Origin: JBDHRG01 sp039807445
GTDB taxonomy: Bacteria > Pseudomonadota > Gammaproteobacteria > Competibacterales > Competibacteraceae
NCBI GenBank assembly: GCA_039807445.1
Contig: JBDHRG010000050.1
Location: forward strand, 1-20,990
Reading direction: 5' to 3'
DNA length: 20,990 nucleotides
In this document: positions 15,104 through 20,990 of the stretch, piece by piece
Numbering within the stretch: position 1 is the first letter of the stretch
Layout of the letters: every line of letters begins with the position of its first letter
Made by a program: the position numbers and the translations under genes
Notes under the pieces: model-generated
What the model was told of the DNA's origin: nothing
Database searches by the model: none
The model's input: the letters and a program-made list of their open reading frames with translations, nothing else

Positions 15104-16702
15104 ATGACCAAGCACATGCGCCTGATCCCGCTGGCCGCCGCGCTCGCCGGCGTCTTGGGTGCCGCGCCCGCGCTGGCGGCGAAGACCCTGGTGTTCTGCT
15201 CCGAGGCGAGCCCCGAGGGCTTCAATCCGCAGCTCTACACCTCGGGCACCACCAACGATGCCACCGCACAACTCTACAACCGCCTGGTCGAGTTCGAGCG
15301 CGGCAGCACACAGGTGGTCCCGGCGCTGGCCGAGCGCTGGGAGGTGTCGCCGGACGGGCTCCAGTACACCTTCCATCTGCGCAAGGGCGTCAAGTGGCAC
15401 ACCAGCGCGGACTTCAAGCCCAGCCGCGAGTTCAACGCCGACGACGTGGTGTTCAGCTTCACGCGCCAGCTCGACCCGGCCCATCCGTATCACAAGGTCT
15501 CGGGCGGCTCGTACGAGTATTTCAACGGCATGGGCATGGGCAAGCTGATCGACAAGGTCGAGAAGCTCGACGAGCACAGCGTGCGCATCACGCTGAAGCG
15601 CCCCGAGGCGCCGTTCATCGCCAACGTGGCGATGGAGTTCATGTCGATCCAGTCGGCCGAGTACGCCGATCGGTTGGCGAAGGCCGGCAAGCCCGAGACG
15701 ATCGACCTCAAGCCGGTCGGCACCGGCCCGTTCCAGCTGGTGCAGTACCAGAAGGATGCGCTGATCCGCTACAAGGCCAATGCCGACTACTGGGGCGGCA
15801 AGGCGGCGCTCGACACCCTGGTGTTCGCGATCACCCCCGACGCCTCGGTGCGCTACGCCAAGCTGAAAGCCGGCGAGTGCCAGGTGATGCCGTACCCGAA
15901 CCCGGCCGACCTGGCGACGATGAAGACCGACCCGCAGGTCACGCTGCTGAGCAAGGAGGGCCTGAACATCGGCTACCTGGCGTTCAACGTTACCAGGAAG
16001 CCGTTCGACGACGTGCGCGTGCGCCAGGCGCTGAACCTGGCGGTCAACAAGGCGGCGATCATCGACGCTGTCTACCAGGGTGCCGGCACCGCGGCCAAGA
16101 ACCCGATCCCGCCGACGATCTGGTCGTACAACGACGCGATCAAGGATTACGCCTACGACCCGGACCAGGCCAAGGCGCTGCTGAAGGAGGCCGGGCTGGC
16201 CGGCGGCTTCGAGACCGACCTGTGGGCGATGCCGGTGCAGCGCCCGTACAACCCCAACGCCCGGCGCATGGCCGAGATGATCCAGGCCGACTGGGCCAAG
16301 GTCGGCGTCAAGGCCAAGGTGGTGTCGTACGAGTGGGGCGAGTACCTCAAGCGCCTGAAGGCCGGCGAGCACCAGACCGCGCTGATGGGCTGGACCGGCG
16401 ACAACGGCGACCCGGACAACTTCCTCGGCACGCTGCTGTCCTGCGATGCGGTCGCCGGCAGCAACTACGCCAAGTGGTGCTACGCGCCCTTCGACGAGCT
16501 GATCCAGAAGGCCAAGCGCGTCGCCGACAAGGCCGAGCGCACCAAGCTGTACCAGCAGGCGCAGGTCGTGTTCAAGGAGCAGGCGCCGTGGATCACGATC
16601 GCGCACTCGATCAGCTACGAGCCGCTGCGCAAGGAAGTCCAGAACTTCAAGATGAGCCCGTTCGGCCGCAACACCTTCTACGGGGTCGACCTGTCGAAGT
16701 GA
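15104..16702 (+). CDS. dppA: Dipeptide ABC transporter substrate-binding protein
   Basis: The 532-residue protein matches E. coli DppA along its length: KTLVFCSEASPEGFNPQLYTSGTTNDA after the signal, RKGVKWH, FNADDVVFSF, HKVSGGSYEYF, ITPDASVRYAKL, ECQVMPYPNPADL, and the near-identical block DLWAMPVQRPYNPNARRMAEMIQADWAKVGV. It is a family-5 periplasmic binding protein that delivers dipeptides to DppBCDF and, in E. coli, also haem or 5-aminolevulinate. The signal peptide is MTKHMRLIPLAAALAGVLGAAPALAA, with cleavage around ALA/A. GGAGG lies 5 nt before the ATG at 15104. No permease or ATPase genes follow; transcription runs into the UUCG hairpin. The permease is presumably elsewhere. Confidence 0.94.
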   Translation: MTKHMRLIPLAAALAGVLGAAPALAAKTLVFCSEASPEGFNPQLYTSGTTNDATAQLYNRLVEFERGSTQVVPALAERWEVSPDGLQYTFHLRKGVKWHTSADFKPSREFNADDVVFSFTRQLDPAHPYHKVSGGSYEYFNGMGMGKLIDKVEKLDEHSVRITLKRPEAPFIANVAMEFMSIQSAEYADRLAKAGKPETIDLKPVGTGPFQLVQYQKDALIRYKANADYWGGKAALDTLVFAITPDASVRYAKLKAGECQVMPYPNPADLATMKTDPQVTLLSKEGLNIGYLAFNVTRKPFDDVRVRQALNLAVNKAAIIDAVYQGAGTAAKNPIPPTIWSYNDAIKDYAYDPDQAKALLKEAGLAGGFETDLWAMPVQRPYNPNARRMAEMIQADWAKVGVKAKVVSYEWGEYLKRLKAGEHQTALMGWTGDNGDPDNFLGTLLSCDAVAGSNYAKWCYAPFDELIQKAKRVADKAERTKLYQQAQVVFKEQAPWITIAHSISYEPLRKEVQNFKMSPFGRNTFYGVDLSK

Positions 16703-16729
16703 GGGCGTCCGCTCGACCACCGGTCCACC

Positions 16730-16773
16730 GCTGAGCCGCAGGTGGGCAGTTCGCTGCCCACCTGCGGCTCAGC
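16730..16773. terminator. Perfect 20-bp hairpin with TTCG loop between convergent genes
   Basis: 16730-16749 and 16754-16773 are exact reverse complements with a TTCG loop on the plus strand. It lies 28 nt after the dppA stop. Its right arm contains the stop and last codon of the convergent DUF2889 gene, so it can act as a two-way terminator. No T-run follows on either side. The loop is closed by G-C, not the extra-stable C(UUCG)G form. Confidence 0.65.
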
Positions 16774-17344
16774 CGGCCTTGCCGGTCTCGGTCTTCGGGC
16801 GGTGGAAGGCCGGGAACAGCCGCGCGACCACGGCGCCGCGCTCGTCGAAGGCGTGGCAGCTGTTCAGGATGCGCGGCGGCTCGGCGCTCGCCGGGGCGTT
16901 GCGGCTGGCCTCCTCGCGCGCCTTGAACAGCGTCTGGTAGGCGGTGGTTGCCATCGGGCCGAGCAGCTCGCTCAGGTGGGTGCAGCCGCGCACGCCGCCG
17001 AACAGTTCCTTGAGCTTGCGGTTCCAGCCCGGGCCTATGCGCAGACCCGCCAGTTGCCGGTAAGCCGCTGCGGCCTCGGGGCAGATCGCGAACGGCGAGT
17101 AATCGGTGCACGCCTCGGCGGCGTGGATGCGCATCCCGGTGTCGATCGTCAGCCGGATCCACATGCCGTGCACCGGCTCGCCGGCCTCGATGCGCCCGCC
17201 GCGGTCGTGGTTGTCGAAGCCGTAGGTCTTGACGTCGGTCATGTGGCCTTCGATGTCCCACAGCCCGTCGTCGCGCTCGTAGCCGAAGCACTCGACCTGG
17301 CGCGTGTGCAGGTGCTTGCGCGGTGCCGGGGGCGACAGCGGCAT
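16769..17344 (-). CDS. DUF2889 family protein
   Basis: The 191-residue soluble protein has the DUF2889 signature HLHTRQVECFGYERDDGLWDIEGHMTDVKTYGF (11-43), a conserved charged N-terminal core followed by HGMWIRLTID and CTDYSPFAICPEAAAAYRQLAGLRIGPGWNRKLKELFGGVRGCTHLSELLGP. Several conserved His and Cys residues (C19, C79, C88, C121, H123) suggest metal binding, but this is inference; no function is established. It starts 10 nt after the DUF1289 stop with GAGGG about 8 nt before the ATG, forming a two-gene operon. Its last codons form the right arm of the convergent-gene hairpin. Confidence 0.88.
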   Translation of the reverse strand: MPLSPPAPRKHLHTRQVECFGYERDDGLWDIEGHMTDVKTYGFDNHDRGGRIEAGEPVHGMWIRLTIDTGMRIHAAEACTDYSPFAICPEAAAAYRQLAGLRIGPGWNRKLKELFGGVRGCTHLSELLGPMATTAYQTLFKAREEASRNAPASAEPPRILNSCHAFDERGAVVARLFPAFHRPKTETGKAG

Positions 17345-17354
17345 GGCCGGACCC

Positions 17355-17552
17355 TCAGTCGAAGGCGGTGCCGTCGAGGATGCGCTCCTGGCGTTCCTCG
17401 GTCAGCATCAGCACGGTGCGCTTCTGCTCGGGGCCGTAGTCCCACCACTGCTCGATCTCCTCGAGCGTGCGGAAGCAGCCGGCGCAGAGCCCGATGCCGC
17501 CATCCATCTGGCAGATGCCGATGCAGGGAGAAGCCGGATCGATCGCGCTCAT
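17355..17552 (-). CDS. DUF1289 family small cysteine-rich protein
   Basis: The 65-residue protein carries the DUF1289 pattern PCIGICQMDGGIGLCAGCFRTLEEIEQWWDYG (9-40). C10, C14, C24 and C27 could hold a zinc ion or an iron–sulfur cluster, followed by a Trp-rich helix. The family is widespread in proteobacteria and its role is not defined. The ATG at 17552 has no visible Shine-Dalgarno, and the 36 nt before it end at the stop of a truncated brnQ reading frame. It may be translated by coupling to that frame or from a weak site. It is followed 10 nt later by the DUF2889 gene. Confidence 0.88.
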   Translation of the reverse strand: MSAIDPASPCIGICQMDGGIGLCAGCFRTLEEIEQWWDYGPEQKRTVLMLTEERQERILDGTAFD

Positions 17553-17588
17553 GATTCAAGGACATAAGGTGGCCGAATAACCGTCGGA

Positions 17589-17729
17589 TCATACTGCGCT
17601 GCAGCAGGAGCGTCCATACAGGTGTTCGCCCGCCTGCTGGCCGACCATCGGCGGGAAGATGATGTTGCCCGCGCCGAGGAGCAGCGCGAAGGTCATGAAG
17701 CCGAGGGCGAGGAGGTCTTGGCGTCGCAC
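17589..17729 (-). pseudogene. brnQ: brnQ remnant: first ~30 codons of a branched-chain amino-acid transporter
   Basis: From a GTG at 17729 the frame reads DLLALGFMTFALLLGAGNIIFPPMVGQQAGEH, which is the almost invariant N-terminus of BrnQ (LIVCS family, sodium- or proton-coupled leucine/isoleucine/valine carrier, normally about 430 residues and 12 membrane spans). After GEH the similarity stops dead and the frame ends ten residues later at a TGA (17591-17589), giving 46 residues. None of the other forward frames up to 17553 continues BrnQ. An internal deletion therefore removed about 90% of the gene and joined its 5' end to the region just upstream of the DUF1289 gene. The start codon is uncertain because no strong ribosome site is visible. 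Confidence 0.8.
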
Positions 17730-17849
17730 GGGGCATTCCGGGGCGGTATGGGCGCGGAGAGGGCCGCGCTGAAAGCGCCGGAAACTATGCCCGCAGACCC
17801 GTACGATCAATGCACGCTGGCAAGCGTACGCGACGCCCGTTCAGCAGGA

Positions 17850-18581
17850 TTACCATGGCAGCGGCTGGCCGTCGCGGAAGAAGCCGCCGCTGGGGCCGTC
17901 GCTGGGCAGAGTTGCGGCCCAGACGACGCCGGCCGCAGCGTCTTCGACACTGCGCTCGGCTTCGGGGCCGCCCATATCGGTGCGCACCCAGCCGGGGCTT
18001 ACCGCGTTGACCAGGATGCCGTGGCCGGCGGTCTCGGCGGCGAGGATACGCGTCAGCGCGTTCAGCGCCGCCTTCGAGATCCGGTACGCCGGCCAGTGGC
18101 CGCCCATCTCGGCGAGCTGGCCCATGCCGCTCGAGACGTTGACGATGCGCCCGTAGCCGCGGCTGCGCATCAGCGGCACCAGCTCTTGCGCCAGCGCCAG
18201 CGGGCCGTAGACGTTGGTTTCCATGGTCGTGCGCAGCGTCTCGAGGCTGGCGGCGAACACGCTGCTGCCGACGGTGTCTTCGAGGCCGTGGCCGTCGAGC
18301 AGCACGCCGGCGTTGTTGACCAGGATGTCGATGCGCCCGTAGCGGCTGCGCACGAATTCGCCGAGCACGGCGATCGCCGCCTCGGAGGTCACGTCGAGCG
18401 GGTGGTACAGCACGTCGAGCCCCTCCAGGGCCAGGCGCTCGCAGGCGGCTTCGCCCGAGTCGGCCGAGCGGCTGCTCATCACCACGCGGATGCCGGCGTG
18501 CGCCAACTGCCGCGCCGTCTCCAGCCCCAGACCCCGGTTGGCGCCCGTGACCACCGCCACCGCCTTGCTGCTGTCCGCCAT
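17850..18581 (-). CDS. Short-chain dehydrogenase/reductase (SDR), carbonyl-reductase-like
   Basis: The 243-residue protein is a classical SDR. It has the NAD(P) loop TGANRGLG (12-19), NNAG (89-92), the catalytic Ser in NVSSGMGQ (S150 or S151), and Y166 and K170 in AYRISK, followed by VNAVSPGWVRTDMGG (191-205). ANRGLG, the SR after the second strand (SSRSA) and the overall pattern resemble NADPH-dependent carbonyl reductases of the CBR1/plant SDR110C-like group, suggesting NADPH use. The second ATG (18581) is chosen because GAGGA lies 7 nt before it but only 1 nt before the first ATG (18587). It is a single gene between the lpd terminator and the brnQ remnant. The substrate is unknown. Confidence 0.9.
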   Translation of the reverse strand: MADSSKAVAVVTGANRGLGLETARQLAHAGIRVVMSSRSADSGEAACERLALEGLDVLYHPLDVTSEAAIAVLGEFVRSRYGRIDILVNNAGVLLDGHGLEDTVGSSVFAASLETLRTTMETNVYGPLALAQELVPLMRSRGYGRIVNVSSGMGQLAEMGGHWPAYRISKAALNALTRILAAETAGHGILVNAVSPGWVRTDMGGPEAERSVEDAAAGVVWAATLPSDGPSGGFFRDGQPLPW

Positions 18582-18685
18582 GCTCATGTCCTCGGAGTGC
18601 CTGCGGTCCGCCGTTGCCGGCGCGCTCGATGCCCCGGATTCTGCCAAGCGGCGCATGCGCGCTACAACCGTCCGCCATCGCGCAC

Positions 18686-18711
18686 AAGAAAAGCCCCGCA
18701 CGGGCGGGGCT
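18686..18711 (-). terminator. Intrinsic terminator after lpd
   Basis: On the minus strand the arms 18711-18704 and 18699-18692 form a perfect 8-bp GC stem with a 4-nt loop, followed by TTTCTT (18691-18686). It lies 25 nt after the lpd stop and ends the 2-oxoglutarate dehydrogenase transcript. Confidence 0.85.
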
Positions 18712-18736
18712 CGGTACGCAGGGCTGGGGGCGGTCG

Positions 18737-20161
18737 TCAGTTGGCCTTGTGCAGCGCGCGCCCGTGCACCGACAGCGCAGCTTCGTGCAGCGCCTCGGCC
18801 AGCGTCGGGTGGGCGTGGATGGTGCGACACAGGTCTTCGCTGCTGGCCGAAAATTCCATCGCCAGCACCGCTTCCTGCAGCAGCTCCGAGGCCATCGGGC
18901 CGACGATGTGCACGCCGAGGATGCGGTCGGTGTCGGCGTGGGCGAGGATCTTGACCAGCCCCGCGGCGGCATCCATCGCCTTGGCGCGGCCGTTGGCGGC
19001 GAACGGGAAGCTGCCGGCCTTGTACGGCACGCCCTCGGCCTTCAGCGTCTGCTCGGTCTTGCCGACCCAGGCGATTTCCGGATGGGTGTAGATCACCCAG
19101 GGGATGGTGTCGTAGTTGATGTGGCCGGACTGGCCGGCGATCAGCTCGGCGACCATCACGCCCTCTTCCGAGCCCTTGTGCGCCAGCATCGGTCCGCGCA
19201 CCAGGTCGCCGATCGCCCAGACGCCGGGGATGTTGGTGCGGCACTCGTCGTCGGCGTGAACGTAGCCGCGCTCGTCGAACAACAGCTCGGTGGCCGGGTC
19301 GGCGATGGCATCGGTGTTCGGGCGGCGGCCGACGCAGACCAGGAGCTTGTCGACCTCGAGCTCGTGACTGCCGTCCTTGTCCTGGTAGGCGACCTTGACC
19401 GCCTTCCTGGTCTTGGTGGTGCCGGTGACGCGCGCGCCGAGGCGGATGTCGAGCCCCTGCTTCTTGAACTGGCGCAGCGCATCCTTGGCGATCTGCTGGT
19501 CGGCGGCAGCGAGGAAGTCTTCGACCGCCTCGAGCACGACGACCTCCGAGCCGAGGCGCTTCCAGACGCTCCCAAGCTCGAGGCCGATGACGCCGGCACC
19601 GATCACGCCGAGGCGCTTGGGCGCCTCCTTGAAGTTCAGGCCCCCGGTGGAGTCGACGATCAGCTCGTCGTCCTTGGGTGCGGCCGGGATGTCGATCGGA
19701 CGCGAGCCGGTGGCGAGGATGACGTTGTCGGCTTCGACGATCTCGACGGCGCCGTCGTGGCCGGTGATCTCGACCTGGCGCTCGGGCAGCAGCTTGCCGT
19801 GGCCCTGCAGCCAGTCGATCTTGTTGGCCTTGAACAGCTGGGCGATGCCGCCGGTCAGCTGGGCGACGATCTCGGCCTTGCGCGCCTGCATCTGGCCGAT
19901 GTCGAGCTTGAGCGTGCCGACCTGGATGCCGTGGTGGCCGAGTTCGTGGCTCGCCTGGTGGTACTTCTCCGAGGACTCGAGCAGGGTCTTCGACGGGATG
20001 CAGCCGACGTTGAGGCAGGTGCCGCCGAGCGCGGGCTTGCCCTCGGCGTTGATCCACTTCTCGACCACCGCGGTCTCGAGGCCGAGCTGCGCGCAGCGGA
20101 TCGCGGCGACGTAACCCGCGGGGCCGCCGCCGATGACGACGACGTCGTAAGTCTTGGCCAT
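18737..20161 (-). CDS. lpdA: Dihydrolipoyl dehydrogenase (E3)
   Basis: The 474-residue flavoprotein reoxidises the lipoyl arm of E2 and passes electrons to NAD+. It has VVVIGGGPAGYVAAIRCAQLG (8-28) for FAD, the redox disulfide in GGTCLNVGCIPSK (C49, C54), a second Rossmann motif GVIGAGVIGLELGSVW (about 184-199) for NAD, and the GVWAIGDLVRGPMLAHKG FAD segment near 313-330. The active-site His–Glu lies in IHAHPTLAEAL at the C-terminus. AGGGA lies before the ATG at 20161. It follows the E2 gene in the same direction after 127 nt, an order typical of sucA-sucB-lpd operons, so it probably serves 2-oxoglutarate dehydrogenase and perhaps the glycine cleavage system. Confidence 0.96.
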   Translation of the reverse strand: MAKTYDVVVIGGGPAGYVAAIRCAQLGLETAVVEKWINAEGKPALGGTCLNVGCIPSKTLLESSEKYHQASHELGHHGIQVGTLKLDIGQMQARKAEIVAQLTGGIAQLFKANKIDWLQGHGKLLPERQVEITGHDGAVEIVEADNVILATGSRPIDIPAAPKDDELIVDSTGGLNFKEAPKRLGVIGAGVIGLELGSVWKRLGSEVVVLEAVEDFLAAADQQIAKDALRQFKKQGLDIRLGARVTGTTKTRKAVKVAYQDKDGSHELEVDKLLVCVGRRPNTDAIADPATELLFDERGYVHADDECRTNIPGVWAIGDLVRGPMLAHKGSEEGVMVAELIAGQSGHINYDTIPWVIYTHPEIAWVGKTEQTLKAEGVPYKAGSFPFAANGRAKAMDAAAGLVKILAHADTDRILGVHIVGPMASELLQEAVLAMEFSASSEDLCRTIHAHPTLAEALHEAALSVHGRALHKAN

Positions 20162-20181
20162 GGTTGTTTCCCTTTTTGTTC

Positions 20182-20263
20182 GTGAGGTGTGAGGAGTGAG
20201 GTGTGAGGAGGAAAGGCACGAGGAGTCTTGACACCTTCACCCCTCACCCCTCACCTCTCACCC
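20182..20263. repeat. Inverted pair of heptamer arrays between sucB and lpd
   Basis: 20182-20209 is exactly four 7-mers, GTGAGGT/GTGAGGA alternating. 20236-20263 is four 7-mers of the form YTCACCY, the reverse complement type. The 26-nt middle (20210-20235) is not repeated. The arms could pair imperfectly in mRNA as a long hairpin between the E2 and E3 genes. Origin as a dispersed intergenic repeat is inference. Confidence 0.75.
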
Positions 20264-20288
20264 CTGACCGGCGCGCGCCAGCGCGCCC

Positions 20289-20990
<702 letters not shown>

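Noticed and set aside
14969..16720. A 583-codon minus-strand frame opposite dppA
   Set aside because: The plus strand matches DppA along its whole length, with signal peptide and ribosome site; the antisense product has no recognisable domain.
20182..20263. CRISPR array
   Set aside because: The repeat unit is 7 bp, units are contiguous without spacers, and the two halves are inverted; no cas gene is present.

Overview
The window is a high-GC stretch of chromosome, almost entirely coding, from what looks like a beta- or gammaproteobacterium. This rests on gene content and protein character: HemL (C5 haem route), a KefF–KefC pair, DppA and BrnQ-type sequences close to enterobacterial proteins, a SucB/OdhB–Lpd gene order, and small DUF1289 and DUF2889 genes. 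No species can be named from the sequence. It holds 18 intact genes, one fragment at each end, one gene remnant, and several strong inverted repeats. There are no tRNA or rRNA genes, no CRISPR array and no transposase.

Layout. 1-72: the tail of a LivF-type ABC ATPase. 323-1219 (+): a fructosamine-kinase family protein. A perfect 18-bp hairpin separates it from the convergent kefF–kefC-type operon (3668-1293, -). 3873-4994 (+): gcvT, with no gcvH or gcvP beside it. 5933-5067 (-): a degenerate EAL-domain protein. 8750-6085 (-): a radical SAM protein, a secreted FG-GAP-like protein and hemL in one direction. 14937-8860 (-): a probable long operon of DUF924 protein, RND adaptor, RND pump, Toprim protein and DEDDh exonuclease, with 4-, 1- and 10-nt junctions in its distal part. 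15104-16702 (+): dppA, a dipeptide-binding protein without its permease genes. A perfect 20-bp UUCG-loop hairpin separates it from the convergent DUF1289–DUF2889 pair (17552-16769, -). Just upstream of that pair is the first ~30 codons of a brnQ transporter gene, cut off abruptly. 18581-17850 (-): a short-chain dehydrogenase. 20990-18737 (-): the end of the 2-oxoglutarate dehydrogenase operon (E2, then E3 lpd), with an intrinsic terminator after lpd and a pair of inverted heptamer arrays between the two genes.

Functionally the window is mostly core metabolism (TCA cycle, haem precursor, glycine cleavage, peptide and amino-acid uptake) plus stress functions: electrophile-gated K+ efflux, protein deglycation and drug efflux. 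I see no complete novel system. The least-explained items are the translationally coupled Toprim/DEDDh-exonuclease pair behind an efflux pump, the EAL protein that has lost its catalytic motifs, the radical SAM/secreted-protein pair with a structured leader, and the brnQ deletion scar that may have placed the DUF1289–DUF2889 genes under a new promoter.
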